Assembly: GCA_965644295.1 (NCBI GenBank)
Contig: CBFFRP010000297.1
Span: 868,001-932,000, forward strand
Origin: Paraphysomonas bandaiensis
Lineage: Eukaryota > Chrysophyceae
DNA length: 64,000 bases
Direction of reading: 5' to 3'
Below, one piece after another: positions 12,665-25,773 of the stretch. Each line of letters starts with the position of its first letter. Within the stretch, counting starts at the first letter, position 1. A program made the translations under genes and the position numbers. Under the pieces are notes generated by a model. That model had not been told where the DNA came from. It was given only the letters and a program-made list of their open reading frames with translations, and searched no databases.

Positions 12665-13470
12665 AGTCTTGGTCATCATAAATATATGATGTGTAGATAT
12701 TTGTATAATCATGCATCCTTGTTTTCGGTTATTATACGAGTGTATATCATAGTTATTAGTTGTGGGCACATGATATAGAATAAAGTGATAAAAACAGAGA
12801 TTTCTTCAAGGTTAAACTGAATACAGTTTGTTATCATGTCTAGCATCTGAAAATTAGCTCTCTTGTACTCGTTTTAATGTCAAAGAATTACGGTTCTACT
12901 GACCAATCCATTAGAGACAAAACATTGTATCTAGTATCAGTGCCATAGAAAGGACCTCCAAGTTTGCTGATATGACATGAACCCGTATAGTTTTGCAACG
13001 TGATGTCGTTTCGCAAACCATATATCATGATGGTGAATGGAGAGGTCTATCGACTTGCTATATTCTATGTTGGGTGCAACCATGATGCTACAATGTTGAG
13101 GTATCGTAATAGCTTCCCCGTAAAAGTAAAGTACGGTTCACGGTTCATTGTGCAACTTTCATTATTGGTAGCAGCAGCGAGGACATTAATTATTCGAATT
13201 TAGTAAAAAATTGTATACCATACAAAGTCTCAACGATGTCAACTAGTTGTGAAATACACATCTATATTCCGTACACAGAAATTATTGCATTCGCTTATAT
13301 GACTTACTTCAATACTTTAAACCGGAGTACAAAAGCGTTCCAACTTAGTAAAGTCCAGCGACTAACAATACGTATATATTGTACTTTATTCCATTTCGAG
13401 TCAAAAAACGATTTGACCACATATCAAGTAGGTAAGAACATTTCAACTATATCACTATCAGAGTGCCGCC
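12665..13470. other. convergent intergenic region
   Basis: This lies between the 3' ends of the GT61-like gene (+) and the JmjC gene (-). An AATAAAG near 12779 could serve poly(A) signalling. ORFs here (for example 13000-13203) have no protein-like composition or splice support. Confidence 0.45.
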
Positions 13471-15810
13471 TCACTTCGAAAGCTTCATTCGCAATAAGGC
13501 ACCACGTCCAAGTTTTGCTCTCTTTTTTCCACGCCTTTCAGTACTTTGTTTCGTTTTCTTTCCACTTCTGTCACTACGTGAGCTGTCATCCGTGTCATGA
13601 ACCTCATCAGTATATTCTATGACATCGTCTAAATCAGCGTAGTCATCTTCGTACGCCTCATCTTCACCACCCACACTTTCATCAGCTGTGTTTTCTACGG
13701 TTTCCTCAACAACTTCATCTTCTATGTCAATGTCTTCAGCAGAACTCAAAAAAGACAACGAAAGACGCTTGCCCCTGGTGCGCGTTGTTGGGAGGTCTTG
13801 GGGGCGGGAACCGTCAATACCACGATGGGAAGTACACTCACGAGTGCGCGCCGGTGTGACGCGTTGACGTTTAATTGTACCTGCCCGTGTCTGTGCGGCA
13901 GGTGGTGGCACTGGCTGTTTCAATTTCAGTACCAACTTGGGTAAAGTCGTCTCACTACTTGCCGCCTCGGGTAGCCCGCTCGCGGTTTCTTGAGCAATAT
14001 TTGCGTCTGCAGAGGCAAGAGTCAAACGGAAATTCTTGTTCTGATCTACACACTGTTGACTTTTCGGGCGTTCTGTTTCAACATCAAAATCTTGAGGTCT
14101 CTGGCACAACAAGTCGTCATATTTCTCTGTCTTCAGTCCGGATTGTGATTGGTGGATAGGCGTGAAAGGATAGGTGGTGAATAAACTCTCGTCTAGCCAG
14201 TCCGTAACAGAAACACTTCGCACTTTGGCAACATGATCCTTGAACTTTACATCATCCACTGGAGGAACAGTACGATCCATTAAAATACACCACCACTCAT
14301 CAACAACACCAATGGGACTCCCCTCTCCTGTATCGACAACATGTCCACACTTGCGAGCACTGTCAGTATAAATAATTCTATCGCTCTCAGAGAGAGAATT
14401 AGGACGAGAAATCCATTCTTCACATGCTTTCACAAGATACGGCCACTGCCATGCCACTCTGGGTATATCTAGAGGATCCTCCTCTTCCTCATCAGAGTTC
14501 GATTTATCCTGCAATATGTGTCATATATTTTTATCATGTCAACGCCATCATAACTTTATACCTGATCCTCAATAACTGATTTTGATCTCTGTTGCACTTG
14601 CAGAACCGAACAGAGAGCATAGAACATCATCTGCTGAAAGAAAGGGAAACGGTACTTTTTATTGACACGAGTGTTTTGCTCGACTGCATAAACCTGCAGC
14701 TGCGGAAGGATACATGGGCCGAGTAGAAAGTTCCCTCCAATTACCAGACTATCTACAGGAGTGTAAACTCCATGAATCCAGCCTCCTGGAATGAATAGAG
14801 TATCACCAGCAGATATTACAACCCTGCCACATTGCTCTGCGCGAAGTCATCACCACTTGACTCACGACAACGAACATCTCATACATACCTCGAGGAATAG
14901 TATCGGGAAAAAATATAGAATCTTGCTCGGCAGATGTTATCCACTTTTGGTACGCCTTAAGATTATGAGTTGACGGCGGAATAAGGTAAAAAACTTTCTG
15001 ACCCCACAGTACATGGTACCTGACAATCTATCATAATTTTCTAAGATTCAGTGAATACACGTACCACACCGATGTTCCTCCAAAGTCAACGTGAAAGTCA
15101 GTGTAGGAACCACCCATTCCCGCTAGAACATACTTCTGTACACGTGGATAATCTCCTCCACGTGCGCGACGTTCTGAAGGCCAGTAGGCGTCAATCCAAT
15201 CCATCATCCGGACAGTTCGAGGGGCTTGAATGTGTCGAGCAAATGAGGTAGCTATTCGCAAATATTACACAGTCACGATTAAAAAGCACATAGATCTGCA
15301 GTACCTGATACTTCGAGCGATATCATATTCAACACCTTATGCATTTTACTTCTTTGTTCTATGTATCTACATCAATCGACATAATAAGCATGACAACACA
15401 CACAGACAGAGATATCATACTCTGCATATTCTCCAAGTGTATATCCTTCAATCTCATACTGTGCTCCCACATCAATTAACTATTTGAAATCTATTAAATT
15501 ATCATGATATCATACTCCCCTTTATACATACCTTCACATGATAATCATATCCCATAATATCAGCTATATCACTTAATGATATTGATGATGATGGAAGTTT
15601 TAATCCTAAACCATCTCTATCATTCTGAACTAATAGAGGGGAGTTCAGTCCATTCGTATGAATCCAGTTTGATGTTAATTGATTTCCAGGTAGGGTTTGG
15701 ATCTGATAGTCATGTATGTATGGATCCTTCTGATTAATCAGTGTCATGTATTTAGAACATTGAATTGTACGACGAAATTGTGGATCTTGTAACATATGGT
15801 TATGTTCCAT
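13471..15810 (-). CDS. JmjC histone demethylase, KDM2/KDM7-like
   Basis: Seven exons (15810-15532, 15479-15421, 15366-15305, 15251-15065, 15019-14889, 14836-14562, 14508-13471) with introns of 45-54 nt encode 676 aa. The catalytic domain is intact. The Fe(II) ligands are in TDFHVDFGGTSVW (His ~187, Asp ~189) and GGWIHGVYTP (His ~261). The 2-oxoglutarate lysine is in WYHVLWGQKVFYLIPPS. The neighbouring VLNMISLEVS, RMMDWIDAYWP and NLKAYQKW segments are specific to KDM2/7-type enzymes that remove methyl groups from H3K36, H3K9 or H4K20. I see no PHD or CXXC finger. After the JmjC and helical part comes an acidic, then basic, low-complexity C-terminus ending in a KKRAKLGR-type nuclear signal. Nuclear chromatin function is inferred. 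Confidence 0.9.
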
Positions 15811-15879
15811 GTTGACTATGTATGTGTGTATGTATGTATGTGTGTTTTAAGATAGTGGAGTGAGATGTTCATATATGTA

Positions 15880-16240
15880 TATATGTGTACCTGTGTACCT
15901 GTGTATGCATATACTGTATATACTTGTATAGTGTATAGTAGATGGGAGAGGACAGGTATAGAGGATGTACTGGTGTATATACGAATGTACCTGTACACCT
16001 CGTCATATATAGACTGACTATGTGTACCTGTGTATGCGTATATATGGTACGGAGGATGTACTGCTGTATATACGAATGTACCTGTACACCTCGTCATATA
16101 TAGACTATGTGTACCTGTGTATGCGTATATATGGTATGGAGGATGTACTGCTGTATAGAATGTACTTCAGTACAAGTCGAGGGAATTCCTATACACTATG
16201 TCATATATAGACTGCTATGTGTACCTGTATATATGTACTT
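15880..16240. repeat. degenerate tandem repeat, ~90-120 bp unit
   Basis: The unit TGTGTACCTGTGTATGCGTATATATGG, then GGAGGATGTACTG, then CGTCATATATAGACT recurs at about 15893, 16020, 16108 and 16216. It lies between the divergent JmjC and PNGase genes and is rich in TGTA. Confidence 0.65.
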
Positions 16241-16353
16241 GTGTGTACTTGACGACAGTAGGAAATCACATCTCTATATACAGATACACACTGTCTTCGA
16301 AGCTGTCCAGCCCAGATATATACACAGTACACTGCTCTATATACATACATATA

Positions 16354-16508
16354 GCGTATCGGCATCCTTCGTGTATTTTTTTTGTTCCAAGGATGCCTCT
16401 AATATTGAGACAACAATTATATGTATTCCAGTCGTAGTTGTAGTTTAGTAATATAGAAAATTTTTGCTTCAATTTATTTCCGAAAACTAAGATGCTGACT
16501 GCCGATAC
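16354..16508 (-). mobile_element. element A copy 3 (inverted)
   Basis: It begins CGTATCGGCATCC and ends GACTGCCGATAC. The core reads as the reverse complement of the other copies. It lies about 100 bp upstream of the PNGase start codon. Confidence 0.75.
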
Positions 16509-16608
16509 AAGAGAGTGTAGCTGAGTTGTATGATCTTATCTATGTAGATCTATCCCACCCTCTCATCATACCCCACCCTCTCATCATATCCCACCATTCA
16601 ACACTATC

Positions 16609-19600
16609 ATGTCAACTAAACAAGAAGATGAACTCTCATATCTCATTACAGTCTCATATCATAATCATTCCCATCATATTGAATATAACAAACATGAGAA
16701 TGAGATGGAAACATTACGCTATTTAATTCTTAGTTTACATGATCAATTAAATGAGTTCATTATAGTTGATTATACAGGGAAATTAATTGAAACACTGGAT
16801 GATCTTGAAGCTATCAGTTATTTAAAAGATTCATTAGATGATTCTTCGATTACTATGAAAGCATGTCATGTATGGGTACTTGATTCCCCATATATACATA
16901 TACATGAGTATTGTTGGAGTAGAATATTTAATAATACTGCTATTATACAACCATCTTTCAGGTAGATCATTCTATTATATGATGGATATATATGATGGAT
17001 TTATAATATAGGTTTATTGATACGAATTTTTGTATTTGCTCTTGCTGTAAACAATACTTCGATCCTGAACTGTTGGTACCTACTCCAGTCGAACTAAATA
17101 AGTATGTATGCAACGTGGAAGACGCTTTTGATTTCGGATTGGCACTACCGAAATATGCCCTTAAAGAAATAAAAATCAAGTGTGATATTGATAGTCCGGG
17201 TGGAAAGTATGTTGTACGTAAACTCTTGGACGAAGTAGTATCGCTCCAGCCAATATATAGAAACGTGTTGCAGCCTTCTCGAGAAGAACGAGAGTTAGAA
17301 AATAGACTATCCTCTGGAGTTACAACTGTTACAGCATACGAAGACCCACAAAGTCAAGCTGCGGCGCGATCAGTGGTCGACTACGCGAAAGTGAAGGAGT
17401 ATGCGGAACGTTATCGACATGAAGATGATGCAGATGATGCTGCCTTCGTACGGGGGCTGTTAAAATGGTTCAAAAAGGAATTCTTTCGATGGTGCAACCG
17501 CCCGAGATGCACGTCCTCGGATTGTGGTGCTACAGGAAAATCTATTGACGCCTTAGGGACAGGACCATCATCTGAAGAGGAACAGAGAGTTGGATGGGCA
17601 CAGCGTACTGAATTCTACCGATGTTCCAAGTGCCATACTAGCATTCGTTTTCCTCGCATCAATAACCCACGTATATTACTTGAGACACGTCGTGGTCGAT
17701 GTGGTGAATGGGCAAACTGTTTCTGTCTCATTTGTCGGGCCCTTGGTCTTGATGTCCGTTGGGTACTAGATTTCACGGATCATGTGTGGGCGGAAGTATG
17801 GGTCCAATCTCTTGGAAGATATGTCCATGCTGACCCCTGTGAGACTACTTTTGATGCACCTCTCATGTATGAGTCAGGATGGAATAAAAAGCTGTCGTAT
17901 GTGTTTTCGTTTTCTCGATATGGTGTCGTAGATTCCACTCCTAGGTACACTCGCAAGTGGATCACTGAGCTGTATGCCAGAAGGTCCCATGGGACAGAGA
18001 AACTCGTGCGGGAATCGGTTAAACGATTAGATGAGCAAACTGTAGCACTATATATGCGGAGATTAGCAGTATCTGGTGGAGTTTGCTCAGAGCTGACAGA
18101 TCATTTACGAAGGTTAGAATTAGGTGCTGAGGGATTTGTACACCGGGGAGATATCAGTATGGCCGCGGTGCAACAGCGGAAGAAAGCCGATGAGAGAGAA
18201 TTAGCTATGGTTTTATTAATGACGCCAAAGGAGTTAACAGATGCTGAAAAACAAGGACGAATTAGTGGTGACCGGGAATGGAGGAAACAGCGCGGCGAAA
18301 TTGGTACTAGTGGTACTATTCCTTCAACAACAGACTTATCACTGAAAGTCCCGTGGTTTGTTCCGGGTCAAGCCCTACCACTGTCACACACTGCTGCTGG
18401 TGACAGTGTGGACATATTTGTTGCAAGTGTGTCGATGGATGATAAAGTCGACAATACACGCAATGGGGGCACGTCAACGCTGCATCATTTATACGCAAGG
18501 CACGGACTCGTGGGTTCTGATGGGGGGGTATTTTCCGAATCGTGCGTTTCTGTAGGCGGAGTGGGTGTATGTGCTGCATCCAGGGGACACAACGTGGTGG
18601 TGGTGTGTGGACATACTGGTGCCCTACTGGCGTCAAGGGCGTTTGATACGTGGGGGAGTAGCACAGCAGGTGACGAACTTGTGGAATATTTGCGCTCATA
18701 TATTCCTGAAGCTGCTGGAGATACACCATCTACGGACACGGTGTCCACATCATCAATTTTTATGAGACGAATTATAAGTGTGACGGTATTAGATAGTGGC
18801 GAGCATGGAGGAGAGAAGTTAAAGACTTTGTTTATGTCTTTGCTTTCCAATTCCGATTTATATGCTAGTGCTTCTCCTCTGCCTGGACACAGGGAATCGT
18901 GGCTCATGGTTGCTGTCGTAGACGGACAAGTAGGATGTCCTTGCACTCGCATAGTTTATCACGCAAGTTCTCCAGCAGGCCATGGACCCACATCCGTAGG
19001 TTTGAGTTTGCCTCTGATCTCCACAGATGCTTCACATGCCGACGAGGTCAGTTTCGTGGAGCTTACCAATCGCACGATTAGCAATGCCGCTTCAATTGTC
19101 GTAAATTCGAGTGAAGCTAACATGGAAGAATTTAAGATGAGATTAATGGAAAGATGTCACCTATGTAGTCAGTACGTGGGATTTGCTGTGTCTACGAATG
19201 GTAATATTGGATATTTGCTTGGGCAAGAGGCTTTCCCATTGAAGCAAGACTTGGACGAAGCGCTGCGAATATATTTGAAAGGTTACGTTCATAAAGATGT
19301 ACCAACTGTTAAATCCGTCGTCTCTGAGTCCGTAGAGGTTCCAATTAGTCGCTGTGTGCGGTACATACCTATCGGGGGGGAGCATCATGAAGATACAATT
19401 GCATTTGACTCTACGCAATATCTTTGGGATATGTGCATGTGCATTATGCACAATTGTAGTGATGCAGGAACTATGGAAAATATACTTTCCCGACTGAAAT
19501 TTGAGGAGGTTACGTTCTATGGAGGTAAGAGAAATATGTAATTGTAGCACTTGTGCTTTATCGTGTGAAATAAAGGGGACTTGATACATGGATTGCAGTG

Positions 19601-20694
19601 TCATTACAGTGTCCAACTAGATATAGGACCGATTCACTTCATGCTTCCTCTTATATTACATTGGGGAGAGAATGAAGAAACTTTGGCATCACGTACTATG
19701 CGAATATGTGAAACAGGGGACCGTGTGACCAACATTTCTGCTAAATATGGTGCTTTGATAGATAGCGTCTCTATTCACTACACTTCAACCAAAAGTAAGA
19801 CTGCAGGAGGGGCTGGTGGTGGTTTAAGTAACTCTGTGTGTATACCGGAAGGGTGGGAACTCGTCGGGTTTTATGGAGGTACCTACTTCTAAATTCGTTG
19901 TTGGCCTAGTTAACATTTGTGAACCCACCAGGCGTTGGAGGACATGTTCATCACCTTGGAGTTGTGGTATATCAGCGTTACCAATGTGCTACATATATTA
20001 TTGGGTCTTCAAAAGCTCCACGAGATGGAGTATTTTCGCTGTATCGACTTCTTGATATTTGTTCTAAGCATAATATATGGGCTTGTGGAATGATCTGTAC
20101 CGATGACCAGGTGAGTTAGGTCAATTTGTTGTATGTTCTTTTCGTAATATTGAAGAAACAGGATAAAAGCTCACGAAACTATCGATGTAGCAATATTGGG
20201 AAATTTCTAGGTATTATTCTACAGGCACCACACGATAATAGTTACATATGTTCTTCAGATTATATTTTATCGCTTTTGCATGGATCCGACAGCATCCAGG
20301 ATGCGATTGACTGTATATTTACTGTAATAAAATATAACAAGAATATTATGAAGGTATGTGTTACTTGTGAGATGGTAAATGTTTTTATGTGACATGTGGG
20401 ATGTAGGATTGCCACAATGAGAAGTACCGACGTATCAATATCTCAAACTCAAATTTTCAGCGTCATATTCTTGAGAATCCCTATGGGTTACAGTTATTGA
20501 CAAGTGGGCCGGCCTTTTGGAAGATTTCACCTAATTGTTCGCACATGGAATCCTTTGGGTTTATGTTTGTATGCTCTATTGACAATGAAAACGATTGCAC
20601 CACAGTCTCTACCTTGTGGTTGAAATGGCTCTCAACGTATGTCGGCTTCCTAGAAGATGTACTTCATGATGCCACGTCATTGATGCCACCGTAG
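16609..20694 (+). CDS. peptide:N-glycanase (NGLY1/PNG1 family) with ILEI, jacalin-like and PUB-like C-terminal regions
   Basis: Six exons (16609-16961, 17012-19524, 19576-19878, 19932-20110, 20162-20353, 20407-20694) with introns of 50-53 nt encode about 1275 aa. The transglutaminase-like core has the Cys-His-Asp triad: RRGRCGEWANCF (Cys ~346), TDHVWAEVW (His ~373) and HADPCE (Asp ~391). Cys pairs before it (CTSSDC, CSKC) fit the zinc site. The family removes N-glycans from misfolded glycoproteins retro-translocated from the ER. Residues ~580-740 match an ILEI/FAM3 domain (SRGHNVVVV, then TGALLASRAFDT). A later part (GWELVGFYGGVGGH) is jacalin-lectin-like. The end (NEKYRRINISNSNFQ) looks like a PUB domain, which binds p97 and sits N-terminally in animal NGLY1. 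Residues 1-117 are unassigned. Confidence 0.85.
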
Positions 20695-21213
20695 AATGCT
20701 AGTTTTATCTTGTGCCTTCTCGTGCTTCACATACAAGAATCAAGAATGAATAGCCTTTTTTAAAACTTTCCTCTTTTATTAACTACTTGCGACTTGTCCT
20801 CTCTGTAATACTCTGAGGTATCGTAACTGTAATTACCAAAATCATCTGTTTTTGTATTTATGATTTGGAAAAACAATCAGCAGTAGCGACTATCTTTGTA
20901 GCAGTTATAATCAATTTTACTGCAGAGTATTAGGTTGGTTCTGGTCACTGTTGAAGGTTGAAGCACATGAACTCCCGATATATAGCAGTTGTGCGAAGTT
21001 ACCTTGACCTCTTGTTAAATATTTTTACAAGAATCTTATATGCCATTATCAATCTTAACCTCGACGCACAGTATTTTAATTTAAAAAAATAAATGTACAT
21101 GTTTTACACATCATGCTGTAAACGAAAGAGAACTACACATTCTACTCTTTCCTAAAATCCGTATAAATAACAATACTTTACAACAAAAATTTATTCATGA
21201 CTAAAGGATTCAA
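20695..21213. other. convergent intergenic region
   Basis: AT-rich 3'-flanking DNA between the PNGase gene (+) and the membrane-protein gene (-). Nothing else is recognised. Confidence 0.45.
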
Positions 21214-24200
21214 TTATTCGTCCCATAAGTTAAGCCACGAAACTTCCACAACTTCCGGTATTCCCCAAATAGCAGTCTAATTTATAGTAACAGCATATCA
21301 TACAGCGCGTCACAGAACCTACCTCGGCAATATCAAGCATTCCAGGAACAACCAGTTTTATTATTTCGTATAGGAATGAATCAAATTCCTCAGAAATTAA
21401 AGCCTGCCAACAGCTGTGAATACATTTCCCAAATTACGTTTTCTTCGTTTACCAGTACACACTGAAACCACATGTTAAGAAAATCGAAATCGTCATAAGC
21501 TGTACGCTCAACAAGGTGTTTAATGGTAGCTCGAACTTCGGAAACAAGAGGCTCCCGATTAAAAGAACTTTGGTGCTGAAATTCGTAAATAAACAAATTG
21601 GTGCGTCTCGGACACAAAAAATACCTGGACAAACATGTCGATGTATGTCCTTAGCTTCGTGATTGGCCTCACGTAGTAGTGATTCAGATACAAGTAAAGT
21701 GCTCTACATTACAGCTTGACACATGGAAAACTTATCATATACACTAAACCTGCTGTTCGAATTCACTGCTCCTTCCAGCGCATGTGCTTTTACTTTCTCA
21801 ATAAGTTGAAATTTCACGCATGAACTTTTCTTCAAGACCTCTAATGATTGCTTTATGAAGCCCACTGCACATACAATTAGGACACAGAAGCATCACAGCA
21901 GCGCATTACATAGTTTCTTTTGTTTAGGCGTCAAATCTAAATCATCATCGTTGTTCTTATCGTTCCCCAAAATTCGAAGAAACTGTGGAAAGCCACGTGC
22001 TACACGTATTATTATAAACCTGTACAATCTTCACAATGAAACATACCGCCGTTGTGCCACCCACTGATGGATTCACGCCAACTCTGTCTATTAAACTTTG
22101 TGTTAACGAAAGAGGAAGTGTGCTAGTATACATACGCAAAAGAGTTATGTTCAGTATCTGTCTTGCCAGTTGGAATATCGGGATAGAGTTTGTTAGCCAG
22201 TCCTGGCCCATACCAACGAGGCATAGTTTTTTTGAGTGCCCCACGGGCAGACTCACTGTTCACACTACTTGAAGTATAAGTTGGCCTTGCAGGTTCCACT
22301 TCTGTGGTTTGGAGATCATAGCGATTAGACCTTCTGATATTCTACATAGAAAAAATCATAATCGATAAGTAGACAAATAAACACAAACCTTGAAAACTTC
22401 GATGAACTCAGCAGCAGGAATGTCCGCTGAAACTCTCATGCGCAAAGCTTTCCTAAAGTCAGTTGACCATTCCTTTCTTGAAAGAGATACCGGACTGTAG
22501 ACACATACATAAGATACAAGCCAAGCAACATATAGCTTACAATTTACTGAAGAAGAAGGAAGCTTCGTAATTTTTCACTTCTTTAGCAGACAGAATTATC
22601 AGGTCAACGACTCCCTGTAAATTAATAAATAAAGTCATGAAATAAGATATAATTAGAAATCTTACACTTAGCAATAGCTCCAATTCATCGTCATTTAGGA
22701 CAAGCAAAACATCTTCATGAATTACCCCCACTTTGCACTTATCCAAATACGCTTCATCCCGATGGTATTGCCCCAAATGATGTATCACATATGACACCTT
22801 TAAGACATCTAATTCCAGCAAAAATTTGTCATATCTGTAGGATATAAAATAGTTGGACTTAGATGAAGCCTACATACACAAGAAGACCTGGAGACGTGAA
22901 AGCCACTAGCATCTACATCATCATGATCCAGCTTTTCAATTATTTTCCACGTAAAAGAGCAGTCATAAATGTCACTGACATCGACGTGATCCGTCGTGCG
23001 GCGGAAACTTTGAGCCGATAGACTGCAAATGTACAAATATTAGTCATAGGTAAAAATCAGCTCTAGCCTTACTCTAGTGACCACGAATATATAGACAAGC
23101 CTGCCTTCTTCTCAGGACCTGTCCTCGAATTAATTCAACCCTTCAATATCCAGCAAGCGAAATACGCACCAAATGCAACTATTCTTGATTTCAGATAAAG
23201 CCGCACTACTCTGTCCGCTAACCAAACTTGGGGTGCATTTCCATCTATTACGCAGTGGGTGACAATCAACAGTTAGTATCACTGGATACAACTTACCACC
23301 AGTATTTTGCACTGGGAGTAGTTGAGATATAACGCTCTCATCTTCGGCTTCCGCACTCTCCCCCACACTAGATATCTGTGTTGAGGACAATCCCACCCCT
23401 CTGTAAATAACATACATAACATATATATTACACATATATAACTACATTTACCTCCGCACCACACCAGACGTGGCAACGACTTTAGTAATAATTAGACTGA
23501 GGTACGAATCTATGAATAATTCATCACCATCAGCTTCGTACAACATCAAAGAGTTCACCTCTTTGCTCAAATGAAACGTTACAAAATCCTGGACTCTCTC
23601 CAGAAACCGCATCAAACAATATAAGGAACATTATCGTGTCCAATAGCTTCTTCGACATGTCATAAAAAGCAATCTAAGAATGTTGTTACCGCCACATAGT
23701 GACACCACGCTGTAACTCACATCACCAACACTTCTGTCGTAAAACAAAGGCACCATTCTAGGAAAAACAGAATCTTCAAACGCTTGAAACAGAATTTCAC
23801 ACACCTTTACAACATGATTAAAGATTCAATTCACTTCACGATTAACGCACCCCTGATAAATAAAAGCGTTCTTTTGCAGGCTTCGCAAATAGCTTTTTTT
23901 CTGTAAAGTATTATTATCCTTGCTTATATATGTCATAACACATGCATACGTACCGTCGGCAAGCAAGGCAACCGAAATCGCGGTACACAGTGTCTCTATC
24001 TGATAAACGCTTCCGGCGTGATGCGATTTAATGGTGTTGTCATCGAAGGGCTGTCCTCTACGAGCATTGCCCTTAAGTTTTTTCCGGCCTACACTTGCCA
24101 TCAAAGAATTTTTTATCCTAACCATTAGCCAATAAATAAAGTGCCTTTGATTCACATTCTAATCCATCTACCTGTCACGAACATCGAACTCCAACTGCTC

Positions 24201-25131
24201 CACGGAATTAATACGGAATTAATACAGTCGACGAACGGGTGAGTATCCACATACCTTGCAAATCATAGAAACCACGGCATCAATTCTGTCGTCATAAATT
24301 ATTCGTCAACTACGGAGGGAAAGTACAGCGAAAACATACGTAGATACTATATCTCTAAAGTTCTCCCCGCCGATACTCCTTCGTTCCACAGCCGAATTCT
24401 TCAGAAATTCAAAATACCTAGTATATTCAGCTTCCTGTACACACAGTCATGACGTGCCAAATCCTCAAATATTTATTACCTGCATCACCACCCCGAAGAG
24501 TGTTATGATCATCGGTACTATCCATATAAGATTGAAGAAGTATCCAACATTCTGGAGCGTGAATTATGAGAGCGCTAAAATTGTTTAACATTACCTCAAG
24601 GTTATGTTTCAGCTGAATCCACGGAATTACCATGGCAATTGCAAACACCCATATCTCGGCTTGCGTTAGACCGGTGTGGTGAAAAACAGTCAGACCTAAT
24701 ATATTTACAGCCGATGCAAGAGCTCCTCTTTCAAATGTTGTCATTGACCAATGCTGTACTTGCTTCTTGGAAACAATAAAGAGAACAGTGACCCATGATG
24801 CAGCAGTAATAATACACAACCTCCATCCAAGAGAATGTTTAAGTAAATCTACACCCCATCGTGTAAATAAAGTTGCAATCATAAAAACAATATGAAATGT
24901 AACAAAAAATAAACCTAAACCAACAGCTAATATATTCACTGCACTATTACACGATGGTCTGTCCATGTTAGATGAATAACTACAATATTGAAAATGTTCA
25001 GTCCCTAATACACACCAGAATGCTCCTAATAATAACGATAATACAGGAAATATAAGTAATCTTCTTTGTTGTAAACTTCTCCATTTCCAGTTACTATAAT
25101 TTGAGTTTAAACTTGTATCTTGTAGTCTCAT
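21214..25131 (-). CDS. multi-exon membrane protein, possibly sorting-nexin-like (PXA/PX)
   Basis: Exon 1 (25131-24480, 217 aa) has several strong transmembrane segments, e.g. LLIFPVLSLLLGAFWCVLG and NILAVGLGLFFVTFHIVFM. I then traced about 17 further short exons with ~45-55 nt GT-AG introns down to a TAA at 21216-21214, giving a long soluble region. One segment, HVSRRYDKFLLELDVLK, resembles the RRYxxFxxL core of PX domains. TM helices followed by such a segment recall the SNX13/14/19 family, but I could not confirm PXA or RGS domains. A frame conflict near 23590-23608 is resolved either by a 19-nt intron or by an indel. The C-terminal exons (FDSFLYEIIKLVVPGMLDIAE and following) are helical. 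Function unknown; the gene unit is better supported than its identity. Confidence 0.55.
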
Positions 25132-25354
25132 GATAGATTAAGAGATAGATCTGCTGGATGGATAGATGAATGGATGGAATGGTTGGATGATAATGATTGA
25201 TTGATGTAGTGTAGGTAGGTATCTGAATGGTTTATTAGTGGGGTTGAGATGACTGAGGGGGGTTACTATGACTATCATACTATGGACTGCTGTGTGCTGT
25301 GGAGTGTGTATATATATACATAGAGGGAGAGTACATATCTAGATATATATACAT

Positions 25355-25440
25355 ACACCAGTACAGTACAGCAGTACAGTGCAGTACAGCAGTACAGTAC
25401 AGCAGTACAGTGCAGTTCAGTACAGTACAGTACAGTACGT
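25355..25440. repeat. CAGTA/GCAGTACAGTA microsatellite
   Basis: Short tandem CAGTACAGCAGTACAGT-type repeats in the divergent promoter region between the membrane-protein gene (-) and the FHA/BRCT gene (+). Confidence 0.8.
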
Positions 25441-25773
25441 ATCATAGTATGACAGCCCACCAGCACATTTATGAGTACCTAGAAAGAGTGTGCACAGTAG
25501 GTACAAGAGATATTGTACCAAAATAAGGGTTTCTTAGTTATATACCCAGAGTTTTATTTAAAATATTGGAATATTACAAAAAGATTCTATAAAAACATAG
25601 GATTTCTTTCAAATAATCACCATATTCTGTACATTTCTCCACTTTTCTCTAGTACTTCTTTATATATACATGAACTGGGCGTGGTATATATGCACCATCC
25701 CATCCACCCCACTAACTCACTGCTGTGTGTATATATATACACATCTCATTATTAAGACATTAATGATTACATT

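Noticed and set aside
13000-13203. 67-codon ORF in the GT61-JmjC gap
   Set aside because: Not protein-like in context, no splice sites, no recognisable motif.
15816-16448. Several Tyr/Ile/His/Cys-rich ORFs in the JmjC-PNGase gap
   Set aside because: They arise from TGTA-rich tandem repeats and from element A copy 3.
18485-18952. Antisense ORFs (18316-18952) inside the PNGase gene
   Set aside because: Low-complexity Thr/Pro/His shadows of the sense coding sequence.
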